The position numbers and the translations under genes were made by a program. Under the pieces are notes generated by a model that saw only the letters and a program-made list of their open reading frames with translations, did not search any database and was not told where the DNA came from. From Methylovirgula ligni (lineage in GTDB: Bacteria > Pseudomonadota > Alphaproteobacteria > Rhizobiales > Beijerinckiaceae), in assembly GCF_004135935.1 (NCBI RefSeq), contig NZ_CP025086.1, positions 2,294,001-2,358,000 on the forward strand: a DNA stretch of 64,000 nucleotides, in the 5' to 3' direction. Below are positions 44,265 through 53,965 of this stretch, in pieces. Each line of letters starts with the position of its first letter. Position 1 is the stretch's first letter.

Positions 44265-44276
44265 TTAGCAAGCTAA
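44265..44276. promoter_or_regulatory. Probable MarR operator
   Basis: TTAGC-AA-GCTAA, a dyad in an A+T-rich stretch (TTAGTTAGCAAGCTAATAAT), 30 bases upstream of the MarR start. It is the usual place for autoregulation. Confidence 0.5.
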
Positions 44277-44520
44277 TAATTAGCAAACGATGTGTCAAGG
44301 TTTGCGCAGGCGGTCGCCACGGGCTTGACCGTTGGGGGAAGAAGCAGGCCGTGCCGTTGTGGGGGGAGCCCGCGTCAGGGCACGTCGCCTAGCATAAGGG
44401 CAGGATGCGAGCAGTAAGAGCGAGTTTTGTGCGGCGCGGCGATTGCTTGGTGTCTGCCACATTCCTAAGCTAGAGAGCGCCACTCCGCGCGAACCACGCG
44501 CCCATCACCGGAACCCGCTG

Positions 44521-47500
44521 TTGACCATCTCCGCTGCAATTCATCACGTCACGCATTACCGCTATGACCGTCCGATCGGCCTCGGGCCGCAGACGATCCG
44601 GCTGCGTCCGGCTCCACATTGCCGCACCAAGATCACGAGCTATTCGCTGAAGGTTTCGCCGCCGGATCACTTCATCAACTGGCAGCAGGATCCGCATGGC
44701 AATTGGCTGGCGCGGCTCGTCTTTCCCGAAAAGACCGAGGAATTGAAGATCGAGGTCGATCTGACGGCTGAGCTTGCCATCATCAACCCGTTCGACTTTT
44801 TCATCGAACCTTATGCCGAGCAATTTCCCTTCGCTTACGAGCCGGACCTGAAAAAGGAGCTGACGCCCTACCTCGAAGCTGAGCCCGTTGGGCCGCGCCT
44901 TGCCGAATATGTTGCGGGGCTGCCGAAGGGTCCGGTCCGGACGATCCCCTTTCTCGTCGATCTCAATGCCGATCTGCAGCAGGCGACCCGCTATGTGATC
45001 CGCATGGAGCCCGGCGTGCAGCCGCCGGAGGAGACGCTGGCGCTCGCCTCCGGGTCCTGCCGCGACTCGGCCTGGCTGCTCGTGCAGATTTTGCGCAATC
45101 TCGGCCTCGCGGCGCGCTTCGTCTCCGGCTATCTCATCCAGTTGCGCGCCGATATCGATCCGCTCGAAGGGCCGAAGGGCACCCAGCACGATTTCACCGA
45201 TCTCCATGCCTGGGCCGAGGTCTATATTCCCGGCGCGGGCTGGGTCGGCATGGACGTGACCTCCGGGCTTTTCTGCGGCGAGGGCCACATTCCGCTCTGC
45301 GCCACGCCGCATTATCGCTCCGCGGCGCCGATCTCCGGCGCCGTCGAACCGGCGCATGTCGATTTTGCCTTCGAGATGAATGTCACCCGTGTCGCCGAGG
45401 CGCCGCGCATCACCTTGCCCTTCTCGGAAGAGGCATGGGACAGGCTCGATGCGCTCGGCAAGCAGATCGATGCCGATCTCGTCGCGCAGGATGCGAGGCT
45501 GACGATGGGCGGCGAGCCGACGTTCGTATCGGTCGATGATTTCGAGGCGGCCGAGTGGAACACCGCCGCCGTCGGACCGACGAAGCGCAGCCGCGCCGAT
45601 GACCTGATCCGCCGCCTGCGGGCGCGCTTCGCGCCGGGCGGCATGCTGCATTACGGGCAGGGCAAATGGTATCCCGGCGAGACATTGCCGCGCTGGGCGT
45701 TTGCCCTTTATTGGCGCAAGGACGGCAGGCCGATCTGGAAAGACCCTTCGTTGATCGCCCCCGTGCCGGTAACGCGCACGGCGGAAGAGATTCAGACGTC
45801 CCCGCGCGACGAAGCGGCGGAGGAGGTGCTGCGCGGAAAGGCCGAGAAGCTCACGGCGGGGATCGCCGAGCGGCTCGGCGTCGACAAGGATTGCGTCCTT
45901 GCCGCCTATGAGGATCCGACGACCTGGCTCGTGAAGGAAGGCAATCTGCCCGAGAACACCGACCCGCTCGATCCGAAGATGGAAGATGCCGAGGAGCGCA
46001 ACCGGATGATCCGCACGTTCGCGCGCGGGCTGACGACGGCGACGGGCTTCGTGCTTCCGGTGCAGCGCTGGAACGCGCAGGCATCCACGCAGTCGCGCTG
46101 GGCGAGCGAGCGTTGGAAGCTGCGGCGCGGACGGCTGTTCCTCGTGCCCGGCGACTCGCCCGTCGGCTATCGGTTGCCCTTGTCCTCGTTGCCCTGGGTG
46201 CCGCCGGCCTCCTATCCGTTCATCGTCGCGCAGGACCCGCTGGAGGATCGTGACTCGCTGCCCGATCCGGTCGAACTCGGCCAGCAATTCGAGCGCGTCG
46301 CCGAAAGCGGCGGGCAGCAGGAACGCGTCGAGCAGCACATTGTAGAGGGCGCGGTGCGCACCGCTCTCTCGGTTGAGCCGCGCGACGGCATTCTCTGCGT
46401 ATTCATGCCGCCGGTCGAAAAGCTCGCCGACTATCTCGAACTCCTCGCCGCCACCGAGGCGAGCGCAGCCGCGCTCAAGACGCCGGTCCACATCGAGGGC
46501 TATCCGCCGCCCTTCGACCCGCGTCTCGATGTCATCAAGGTCACGCCCGATCCCGGCGTCATCGAGGTCAACGTCCATCCCGCCAAAAGCTGGGAGGCGG
46601 CGGTCGCGACGACACGCGGGCTTTATGAAGACGCGCGCCAGTCGCGGCTCGGCGCCGAGAAATTCATGACCGACGGCCGCCATACCGGCACCGGCGGCGG
46701 CAATCATATCGTCTTCGGCGGGCCTACGCCGGGGGATTCGCCGTTCCTGCGCCGGCCCGACATGCTGAAGAGCGTCGTGCTCTATTGGCAACGCCACCCC
46801 GCGCTCTCCTATCTTTTCTCCGGCCTGTTCATCGGTCCGACAAGTCAGGCGCCGCGCTTCGACGAGGCACGGCACGACCAGCTCTATGAACTGGAGATCG
46901 CGCTGGCGAGCGTGCCGAAGCGCGAGGATCATGCGCCGCTGTGGATCGTCGACCGGCTGTTTCGCAATCTGCTTGTCGACTCGACCGGCAATACGCATCG
47001 CACCGAGATCTGTATCGACAAGCTCTATTCGCCGGATGGGCCGACAGGCCGTCTCGGCCTCGTCGAATTCCGCTCGTTTGAAATGCCGCCGGACGCGCGC
47101 ATGAGCCTCTCACAGCAATTATTGCTGCGCGGCCTGCTCGCCTGGTTCTGGCAGGCACCGCAGAACGGCGAATTCGTCCGCTGGGGCACGGCGTTGCACG
47201 ACCGTTTCATGCTGCCGCATTTCGTCTGGCAGAATTTCCTCGAAGTGCTTGGTGATCTGAAGCGCGCCGGCTACGATTTCGACCCGCTGTGGTTCGAGGC
47301 GCAGCGCGAATTCCGCTTTCCGGTTTATGGCGTTGTCGAGGCGGGCGGCGTGCGGCTCGAACTGCGCCAGGCGCTGGAGCCCTGGCATGTGTTGGGCGAG
47401 GAGGGGGCGGTCGGCGGCACGGTGCGCTATGTCGATTCCTCCGTCGAGCGCCTGCAGGTCAAGTGCAATGGTCTTATCGACGGCCGTCATGTCATCGCCT

Positions 47501-47856
47501 GCAACGGCCGCCAACTGCCGATGACTCCCACCGGCACGTTCGGCGAGGCGGTCGCGGGTGTGCGCTACAAGGCATGGAAGCCGGCGCACGGCCTGCATCC
47601 GACGCTGCCGGTCGATGCGCCGCTGACCTTCGATGTCATCGACACGTGGACCGGCCGCTCGCTCGGCGGCTGCGTCTATCATGTCGCCCATCCGGGCGGG
47701 CGCAATTACGATACGTTTCCGATCAACAGCTACGAGGCCGAGGCGCGTCGCCTGGCGCGTTTCCAGGGGCATGGGCATACGCCCGGCGCCATCGAAGTTC
47801 CGCGCCCGGAGCGCTCAGGCGAATTTCCGCTGACTCTGGATTTGCGGAGGCACTAG
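44521..47856 (+). CDS. Transglutaminase-like/DUF2126 protein
   Basis: An ~1111-residue cytoplasmic protein. The N-terminal transglutaminase-N region ([20 protein letters not shown]) precedes a papain-like core with Cys180 (SGSCRDS), His229 ([18 protein letters not shown]) and Asp245. The remaining ~800 residues are the DUF2126 domain ([35 protein letters not shown], and [17 protein letters not shown]). The family usually occurs with DUF403 and circularly permuted ATP-grasp genes, which are not adjacent here. TTG start at 44521. Confidence 0.88.
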   Translation: MTISAAIHHVTHYRYDRPIGLGPQTIRLRPAPHCRTKITSYSLKVSPPDHFINWQQDPHGNWLARLVFPEKTEELKIEVDLTAELAIINPFDFFIEPYAEQFPFAYEPDLKKELTPYLEAEPVGPRLAEYVAGLPKGPVRTIPFLVDLNADLQQATRYVIRMEPGVQPPEETLALASGSCRDSAWLLVQILRNLGLAARFVSGYLIQLRADIDPLEGPKGTQHDFTDLHAWAEVYIPGAGWVGMDVTSGLFCGEGHIPLCATPHYRSAAPISGAVEPAHVDFAFEMNVTRVAEAPRITLPFSEEAWDRLDALGKQIDADLVAQDARLTMGGEPTFVSVDDFEAAEWNTAAVGPTKRSRADDLIRRLRARFAPGGMLHYGQGKWYPGETLPRWAFALYWRKDGRPIWKDPSLIAPVPVTRTAEEIQTSPRDEAAEEVLRGKAEKLTAGIAERLGVDKDCVLAAYEDPTTWLVKEGNLPENTDPLDPKMEDAEERNRMIRTFARGLTTATGFVLPVQRWNAQASTQSRWASERWKLRRGRLFLVPGDSPVGYRLPLSSLPWVPPASYPFIVAQDPLEDRDSLPDPVELGQQFERVAESGGQQERVEQHIVEGAVRTALSVEPRDGILCVFMPPVEKLADYLELLAATEASAAALKTPVHIEGYPPPFDPRLDVIKVTPDPGVIEVNVHPAKSWEAAVATTRGLYEDARQSRLGAEKFMTDGRHTGTGGGNHIVFGGPTPGDSPFLRRPDMLKSVVLYWQRHPALSYLFSGLFIGPTSQAPRFDEARHDQLYELEIALASVPKREDHAPLWIVDRLFRNLLVDSTGNTHRTEICIDKLYSPDGPTGRLGLVEFRSFEMPPDARMSLSQQLLLRGLLAWFWQAPQNGEFVRWGTALHDRFMLPHFVWQNFLEVLGDLKRAGYDFDPLWFEAQREFRFPVYGVVEAGGVRLELRQALEPWHVLGEEGAVGGTVRYVDSSVERLQVKCNGLIDGRHVIACNGRQLPMTPTGTFGEAVAGVRYKAWKPAHGLHPTLPVDAPLTFDVIDTWTGRSLGGCVYHVAHPGGRNYDTFPINSYEAEARRLARFQGHGHTPGAIEVPRPERSGEFPLTLDLRRH

Positions 47857-47858
47857 CT

Positions 47859-47931
47859 GTCATTGCAAGCGAAGCGAAGCAATCTAGACTCCGTTTCTGG
47901 ATTGCTTCGTCGCTTTGCTCCTCGCAATGAC
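47859..47931. repeat. Palindromic dispersed-type repeat
   Basis: GTCATTGC...GCAATGAC ends enclose an imperfect palindrome, with AGCGAAGCGAAGCAATCT on the left and ATTGCTTCGTCGCTTTGCTC on the right. It matches the kind of repetitive extragenic palindrome common in Bradyrhizobium-like genomes. It lies between two convergent genes and may act as a transcription boundary. Confidence 0.65.
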
Positions 47932-47964
47932 GAGCTTTGATCCTTCTTGTTTGCGCCGCCGTTC

Positions 47965-49224
47965 TCAGCGCTGGCCGACATTCACATTGCCGCTTGAGCC
48001 TGCGGCCGTCACGTGCATCCCGTCGCGGATGTTGATCGGTGGGTTGAGGATGATCTTGTCCTCCGGCTTGAGGCCGGTGAGGACATCGACCTCCGCGCCG
48101 TTGTCGGCGAGCAGGTTGAGCTGGCGGATGCGGACGATGCCGTCGTCGTAAACCGCGGCGGTGAGTCCGTTCTTGTTGAAGATCAACGCCTGCGCGGGGA
48201 TCGAGATCACCGGCTGTGCGCGCGGAATGAAAAGCCGGACCGTGCAGTAGAGGCCGGGGAACAAGGTTCCGTCGGAATTGTCGACATCAACCTCGGTCAG
48301 CCGCGTGCGCGTGCCGGGGGTTAGCGCATTGGCATTGCGCGCCACGGTGCCGTGGAAGACGCGCCCCGGAATCTCTGGAACGCGGATTTCCGCCGATGCC
48401 CCATCCTTCAAGCTGAAGACGGCGTCCTGCGGCACGTAGATCTGCGTGCGCAGCACCTCGCTGTGGGCGATGTCGAACAAGGCCGTGCCGGTCGATTGGT
48501 CGGCGGTGACGAGACTGCCGACATCGACGTGGCGCTGGGTGATGAAGCCGCCGAAGGGCGCCACGACCTTTTCGAAGCCGGTCAATTCCTTCAGCCGCGA
48601 GACCTGTGCCTCGCCCGCCTTGAGATTGGCCTGCGCGACCTGCACCGCGGCGGCTTGACCCTGATAGGTCAGCCGGTCGGTATCGCCCTGCTGCTTGGTC
48701 TGCCAGCCCTGGACGACGAGGGTCTGCGTCCGCTGGTTGGTGACATTGGCAAGCTGCGAATTCGATTGTGCCTGAGCTATCGCCGCCTGCAATTGCGCGA
48801 CCTGGGCCTCGGCCTGCAAAAGCTGCTGGTCGAGGTCCGGCGCCGCGATGACGGCGAGCACGTCGCCCACCTTCACTTCGCTGCCGATATCGACATTGCG
48901 CTTGGCGATATAGCCGGTGGCGCGGGCATAGACGGTGGCGGCGTCAAACGCTTCGGTGCTGCCGGGCAGATCGAGCACGCGCGGCGCGGAATTGACGCCA
49001 ACCGTGGCGATGCGCACCACGGGCACGCTATCTTCCTGCTGCTTCTCCGTATCGAGCGCGGCTTCACGCCGCTGCGCATGGTTGAAAGCGCCATAGGCGA
49101 CAAGACCGGCCAAAACGAGCAGGGCGGCGAGGACAATCAGACCGAGACGGCGCGGCCGCGCCCCATGCGGCGGATCGCTCGCGTCCGGAGCCGGCGTGCT
49201 GGTCTTCTGGACTTCATCGCGCAT
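47965..49224 (-). CDS. RND efflux periplasmic adaptor (HlyD/MFP family)
   Basis: A 419-residue membrane-fusion protein. One N-terminal membrane segment (~25-48) is followed by the lipoyl half-motif VDIGSEVKVGDVLAVIAAPD, an alpha-helical hairpin (residues ~130-190) and TGFEKVVAPFGGFITQRHVD. The barrel region TRLTEVDVDNSDGTLFPGLY is typical of MFPs. It is the second gene of the pump operon, after the permease (unusual order); the gap is 67 bases. Confidence 0.9.
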   Translation of the reverse strand: MRDEVQKTSTPAPDASDPPHGARPRRLGLIVLAALLVLAGLVAYGAFNHAQRREAALDTEKQQEDSVPVVRIATVGVNSAPRVLDLPGSTEAFDAATVYARATGYIAKRNVDIGSEVKVGDVLAVIAAPDLDQQLLQAEAQVAQLQAAIAQAQSNSQLANVTNQRTQTLVVQGWQTKQQGDTDRLTYQGQAAAVQVAQANLKAGEAQVSRLKELTGFEKVVAPFGGFITQRHVDVGSLVTADQSTGTALFDIAHSEVLRTQIYVPQDAVFSLKDGASAEIRVPEIPGRVFHGTVARNANALTPGTRTRLTEVDVDNSDGTLFPGLYCTVRLFIPRAQPVISIPAQALIFNKNGLTAAVYDDGIVRIRQLNLLADNGAEVDVLTGLKPEDKIILNPPINIRDGMHVTAAGSSGNVNVGQR

Positions 49225-49291
49225 CAGGCGAGATCCTTATCTGCGAAAATTGCTTGATCTGCGAAAATCATATGAGCGGAAGCGGTGCGCA

Positions 49292-52200
49292 TCAGGCAGG
49301 CTCCCCGTCCGGCTCATGCGGCGCCGTCTGCTCGAACCGGCCGATAATAGAATATAACCACGGCACGAACAAAAGGGTCGTGAGCGTGCCGATCATCACG
49401 CCGCCGATCACGGCGCGCGCCAACACCGCGTTTTGCTCCTCGCCCGCCGCGCCGATGGCCATCGGGATCATGCCGACGATCATCGCTGCCGCCGTCATCA
49501 GCACCGGGCGGATACGGGTGCGCCCTGCGGCGCGGGCGGCGTCCAGCGCGCTCAATCCCTCGCGGCGCTGCTCGCGCGCGAAGGTGACGAGCAGGATCGA
49601 ATTGGCCGAGGCGACACCGATCGACATGATCGCGCCCATCAGCGACGGTACACTGATCGTCGTCCCCGTCACATAAAGCAAGAGCAGAATACCGGCGCCG
49701 GCGCCGGGCAGCGCAAGGATGATCGCCAGCGGATCGAGGAAGCTCTGGTAGTTCACCACCATCAGCAGATAAACGAAGACGGCGGCAAACAGCAGTCCGA
49801 GCGTCAGATTGTGAAACGCCGAGTTCATGCTGTCGATCTGGCCGCGAACGACGAATGTGTTGCCGGGTTTCAATTGCGGCCCGAGATCGGCAAGGATTTT
49901 GTCGATGCTCTTGGCGACGCCGCCGAGATCGCTGTCCTGCACGCTGGCATAGATGTCGTAGAGCGGTTGGATGTTGGCGTGGTTGAACACCGACTGGATG
50001 TAGCGCCGCTGGACGGAAGCGACATTGCCGAGGATGTTCGGCACCGGCACCGCGGTCGAGGCCATGCTGACGACGGGCGTATTGTTGAGGTCGTTGAGGC
50101 TCGAGATGCGATATTCCGGCGTCTGCACGGCGAAATAATAGGGGATGCCATTCTTCGGATCGGTCCAGAAATTCGGCGACACCTGTTCGGATGAACTCAG
50201 GCTGATGTTGAGATTGTTGGCGATGCTGTTGACGTTGAGCCCGATCTCCTGGGCGCGGATACGGTCGACAGAATAATAGAGCTCCGGCGCATCGAGCTCC
50301 TGCTGGATATGCACATCGACGAGGCCCGGCACTTTGGCCATGCGCTGCTGGAGCGCTTTGGCGACCTCCTGATTGCCGGCGCGGTCGGGGCCCTGCAGCG
50401 CGACGTCGATCTGCGAAGGGATGCCGAAATTAAGGATTTGCGTCACCATATCCGCGGGCTGCGAGTAGAACAGGACGTTCGGAAAAGCCTTGGTCAGATC
50501 GCGGCGCAGCGTCTTCACGATACCGGCCGTCGGCGGGTGACCTTCCTTCAAGGCGATCTGGATCGTGCCGTCATTGACGCCGATGGCCGAGCCGTCGGTG
50601 AAGGCGAGATTATAGACGCGGGCCGGCAGGCCGATATTGTCGAGGATAAGGTCGAGATATTGCGGCGGAACATCCTTGCGGACACGGTCCTCGATCTCCT
50701 GGAAAATCGCTTCCGTTGCCTCGATCCGCGTGCGCGCCGGGGCGCGGACGTGCAATTGGATGAGGCCGGTATCGACCTGCGGAAAGAAGTCGGCGCCGAC
50801 CTGCGTCATCAGGAAAGCCGCGCCGCCGATGACGCCAAGCGCGATGAGCGGCACGACGATGCGGCTGTGCAGCACATGCTCAAGAACGTAGGTGTAGCCT
50901 TCACGAAAGCGATCGAAGCCGGCGTTGAACCTGTCGTGGAACCGGCTGAGCCAGGAGCTCTGGCCGGCGTCATGCTGCGCCTGTTCCGTCCGCAGCAGGG
51001 TGCGGATGATGATCGGCGTCAGCGTCCGTGACAGGACATAAGACGCCAGCATGGCGAAGGCGACAGCCATGCCCAGCGGAGTAAACAGGAATCGCGCCGC
51101 GCCTTGCAAGAAGAACACCGAGACGAAGACCGAGCAGATTGCCAGAGTCGAAACGAGTGTTGGCAGGGCGATGCCGGCGGAGCCGTGCAGCACCGCATCG
51201 TCGAATTCCATATGCTCTTCGAAAAGACGATGCGTGTTCTCGATCGCCACGGTCGAATCGTCGACGAGGATGCCGACGGCGAGCGCGAGGCCGCCGAGCG
51301 TCATCGTGTTGATCGTCTGGCCGAGTGCCGAGAAAATGGCGATCGAGGAGAGAATCGAGAGAGGGATCGAGATCATCACGATCAGGGTCGAGCGCCACGA
51401 GCCGAGGAAGATGAGGATCATCAATGCCGTGAGGCCGGCGGCAATGGCGCCCTCGCGCAACACGCTGGCGATGGCCTCGCTGACGAAGACCGACTGATCG
51501 AACAGGACATGCATCTCCATGCCGGGCGGCGCGGCCTTGAGGAGATTTGGAATCGCCGCCTTCACCGCATTGACGACATCGAGAGTCGAGGCATCGCCGT
51601 TCTTGATGATCGTCAGCAGCACCGAGCGCCGTCCATTGGCGCGGACGATGTTCTGCTGCACCGCCCAGCCGTCGCGAACATGCGCGACATCGCCGAGCCG
51701 TATGGTCGTCCCGCCGATCTGGCGCAGCGGCAGCCGGTTGAGCGCGCTGATGCTCTCGGCCATGGCGTTGAGGCTGACGATATATTGCTTGTTGCCGATC
51801 TTGGCGTCGCCGGAGGGCAGGGTGAGGCTCTGCGCGTTGACGGCGGTAAGAACATCGCTCGGCGTCAGCCCGTTGGCCCGCAGCGCATCCGGGTTGAGAT
51901 CGACCATGATCTGGCGGTATTTGCCGCCGTAGGGGGTGGGCAGGGTGATGCCCTGAATCGGCGCCAGCGCCTGACGCAGGCTGTAGATGCCATAATCATA
52001 GAGCTGCTGCTCGTTCATCCGGTCGGAGCTGAGGCTCAATTGCAGGACGGGCACGCTCGAGGCGTTGAATTGCACGATGATCGGCGGGTTGATGCCCGGC
52101 GGCATCAGGGCGCGGATGGCGTTCGTGGCCGAGACGATCTGCGCAATGGCGAGATCGATGCTGACGCCGGGCTGGAAGAAGATCTTCTGGACGGCGATGC

Positions 52201-52462
52201 CCGACAGCGTCTGCGATTCCATATCGCGGATGTTGTTGACGTTGGCGCTGATCGCATATTCGCTATAGGTCGTGACGCGGGCTTCCATCTCCTGCGGCGT
52301 CAGGCCGGTATATTGCCAGATGATCGTGACGACCGGGATGTTGATGACCGGAAATATGTCCTTGGGGGTGGAGAAGATCGCGCTGATGCCGAGAAACAGA
52401 ATCGCCAGCGCCATCACGTAGAACGTGTGCGGAAATCGCAAGGCGAAGCGAACGATACCCAT
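49292..52462 (-). CDS. RND-family multidrug/metal efflux permease
   Basis: A 1056-residue inner-membrane proton antiporter of the AcrB superfamily, with two repeats of six helices and large periplasmic loops. Seen: the N-terminal helix (RFALRFPHTFYVMALAILF), LALAVGILVDDSTVAIENTH with the proton-relay aspartates, and a second-half helix SLMGAIMSIGVASANSILLV. It is of the HAE-1-like type, but substrate cannot be told. There is no TolC-like gene nearby. Divergent from the AraC gene. Confidence 0.92.
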   Translation of the reverse strand: MGIVRFALRFPHTFYVMALAILFLGISAIFSTPKDIFPVINIPVVTIIWQYTGLTPQEMEARVTTYSEYAISANVNNIRDMESQTLSGIAVQKIFFQPGVSIDLAIAQIVSATNAIRALMPPGINPPIIVQFNASSVPVLQLSLSSDRMNEQQLYDYGIYSLRQALAPIQGITLPTPYGGKYRQIMVDLNPDALRANGLTPSDVLTAVNAQSLTLPSGDAKIGNKQYIVSLNAMAESISALNRLPLRQIGGTTIRLGDVAHVRDGWAVQQNIVRANGRRSVLLTIIKNGDASTLDVVNAVKAAIPNLLKAAPPGMEMHVLFDQSVFVSEAIASVLREGAIAAGLTALMILIFLGSWRSTLIVMISIPLSILSSIAIFSALGQTINTMTLGGLALAVGILVDDSTVAIENTHRLFEEHMEFDDAVLHGSAGIALPTLVSTLAICSVFVSVFFLQGAARFLFTPLGMAVAFAMLASYVLSRTLTPIIIRTLLRTEQAQHDAGQSSWLSRFHDRFNAGFDRFREGYTYVLEHVLHSRIVVPLIALGVIGGAAFLMTQVGADFFPQVDTGLIQLHVRAPARTRIEATEAIFQEIEDRVRKDVPPQYLDLILDNIGLPARVYNLAFTDGSAIGVNDGTIQIALKEGHPPTAGIVKTLRRDLTKAFPNVLFYSQPADMVTQILNFGIPSQIDVALQGPDRAGNQEVAKALQQRMAKVPGLVDVHIQQELDAPELYYSVDRIRAQEIGLNVNSIANNLNISLSSSEQVSPNFWTDPKNGIPYYFAVQTPEYRISSLNDLNNTPVVSMASTAVPVPNILGNVASVQRRYIQSVFNHANIQPLYDIYASVQDSDLGGVAKSIDKILADLGPQLKPGNTFVVRGQIDSMNSAFHNLTLGLLFAAVFVYLLMVVNYQSFLDPLAIILALPGAGAGILLLLYVTGTTISVPSLMGAIMSIGVASANSILLVTFAREQRREGLSALDAARAAGRTRIRPVLMTAAAMIVGMIPMAIGAAGEEQNAVLARAVIGGVMIGTLTTLLFVPWLYSIIGRFEQTAPHEPDGEPA

Positions 52463-52629
52463 TCCTGCTCCGTTCGGATTAGGCTCTGGTCAGAGGGTGT
52501 AGAAGGGCGCTTCGGCGCAGGGCGCAAGAAGCCGGACCGCCGAGCCCGCGGCAGCCACGGGGCCGCAATGTAATTGCATCGCAGCGGTTCTGCTTGTTCG
52601 TTCTTGCTCCATCGGAACCAGAGGCCACG

Positions 52630-52661
52630 GCAAAATCTCAATAAAGCAAAATCTCAATAAA
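52630..52661. repeat. Tandem 16-bp direct repeat in the RND/AraC divergent promoter
   Basis: GCAAAATCTCAATAAA is repeated twice without a gap, and the second copy runs into ATTGAG, making CTCAAT-aaa-ATTGAG. It lies in the 331-base space between the RND permease and the AraC gene. AraC-family proteins often bind direct repeats, so it is a candidate operator. Confidence 0.55.
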
Positions 52662-52699
52662 ATTGAGAACCTGGCCCGCTCACCTCATCGTGAATATCA

Positions 52700-52729
52700 T
52701 TGAACTTGCGGTATATGCCGCCATATTAC
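52700..52729 (+). promoter_or_regulatory. Possible promoter of the AraC-type gene
   Basis: TTGAAC at 52700-52705 and TATTAC at 52724-52729, 18 bases apart, lie 65 bases upstream of the regulator. A weak sigma-70 match; the flanking dyad CGGTATATGCCG may also matter. Confidence 0.3.
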
Positions 52730-52793
52730 GATTACAACAAGCTTGGCGGGAAACGGTTCGAGAGGGCAATGAGACCCCCCCGTTGCTCTGGAC

Positions 52794-53684
52794 GTGTCCA
52801 TGATTTCTGACTTCGGCTTGCCGCAGCTTGGTTATACGCCTGCACATATTATCCAGCGCCGACCCGCCGCGTGGTGCGGGTTGCGCGCCGAGGCCATCGA
52901 GCTCCTCGAATCCCAGCCCTATGAATATGCATTTCAAGCGCCTGTCCACCTGTTGATCATGGCCGAGCGCTCCGAGCGCTCCGATGGCGAGACGTGCCTC
53001 GAAGGCTTGCCGCGATCGCGATTGCGGGAATTGTCACGGCGGATGACCTTCGTGCCCGCGGGCCATTGTTTTCGCGGCTGGCAGAAGCCGCGCGTGATGA
53101 CCCGCGTGAATCTCTTTTACATTGATCCACGCGGTCCCTGCCTCGATCCCGAGCTCGGCTTTGATCGTACCGAATTCCAGCCGCGGCTGTTCTTCTTCGA
53201 CCCGGATCTCTGGGCGACGGCGCTCAAGCTCAAGGCGCAGATCACCGCGCCCAGTGCCGTCTCAAGCCCCTATGTCGAGGCGCTCGGCGAGGTTCTGTGC
53301 CATGAACTGATCCGCCTCAACGGCACGAAGGTGCCGCCGCGCGCGGGCCGCCAGACTGGCCTTGCGCCCTGGCAGGAGAAACGGGTCGCCGACTATATCG
53401 AGGCACGGCTCGACGGGCGGCTGACGATCGCCGATATGGCGGCGTGCGTGCATCTCAGCCCGTTCCATTTTTCGCGTGCCTTCAAACAATCCTTCGGCAT
53501 GCCGCCGCACCGCTATCACATGATGCGTCGCGTGGAGGCGGCCAAGGCGCTGCTCAACACGACGAAAACGCCGATGACGGAAATCGCGCTGCGGCTCGGC
53601 TTCAGCGAGGCGAGTTCGCTCAGCGCCGGCTTCCGCCGCATGACGGGCGTGAGCCCCAGCGCTTATCGGCGGATCGCGGGCTGA
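52794..53684 (+). CDS. AraC-family transcriptional regulator
   Basis: A 296-residue protein. The N-terminal ~180 residues are an unrecognised sensor region. The C-terminal domain holds two helix-turn-helix motifs, RLTIADMAACVHLSPFHFSR and FKQSFGMPPHRYHMMRRVE, then MTEIALRLGFSEASSLSAGF and RRMTGVSPSAYRRIAG. Divergent from the RND pump and most likely its activator. Starts with GTG 52794 (ATG 52800 in frame). Its stop is 11 bases from the convergent formate dehydrogenase delta gene. Confidence 0.88.
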   Translation: MSMISDFGLPQLGYTPAHIIQRRPAAWCGLRAEAIELLESQPYEYAFQAPVHLLIMAERSERSDGETCLEGLPRSRLRELSRRMTFVPAGHCFRGWQKPRVMTRVNLFYIDPRGPCLDPELGFDRTEFQPRLFFFDPDLWATALKLKAQITAPSAVSSPYVEALGEVLCHELIRLNGTKVPPRAGRQTGLAPWQEKRVADYIEARLDGRLTIADMAACVHLSPFHFSRAFKQSFGMPPHRYHMMRRVEAAKALLNTTKTPMTEIALRLGFSEASSLSAGFRRMTGVSPSAYRRIAG

Positions 53685-53695
53685 GAGGATAGGCT

Positions 53696-53965
53696 TTACT
53701 GCTGTTGCGCGGCGGCCTGCTGTTGCTGCTGGCGTTCGAGCACCTGGAAGGCTTCCCTCACGTTGGGCATTAGGCCCTCGCCGCCGCCGGCGAGATGAAC
53801 GAAGACCTGCTTTTGCATCCGCGAATTCCAGAATTTCGCAATATGGTCCGCGACGCCGGCGACCTCCTTATCGTGCCCCTGTGTGGCGAAGAAGCTGCCG
53901 ATCTGGTTGGCCATATAGATCAGCCGTTCGAGCGTGTGCGACGTGGAATGCGTATCATGCGACAT
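53696..53965 (-). CDS. fdsD: NAD-dependent formate dehydrogenase delta subunit
   Basis: An 89-residue protein with the FdsD pattern: LERLIYMANQIGSFFATQG, VAGVADHIAKFWNSRMQKQV and a Gln/Ala-rich C-terminal tail. FdsD is the small accessory subunit of the FdsABGD complex and is needed for activity. It is the last gene of the operon and overlaps fdhD by 11 bases. The poly-Gln/Ala end is low-complexity. Confidence 0.88.
   Translation of the reverse strand: MSHDTHSTSHTLERLIYMANQIGSFFATQGHDKEVAGVADHIAKFWNSRMQKQVFVHLAGGGEGLMPNVREAFQVLERQQQQQAAAQQQ

Noticed and set aside
44470-46998. Open frame of 842 codons on the minus strand
   Set aside because: Antisense to the transglutaminase/DUF2126 gene, whose motifs are intact; no recognisable domain.
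51104-52573. Open frame of 489 codons on the plus strand
   Set aside because: Antisense to the RND permease.
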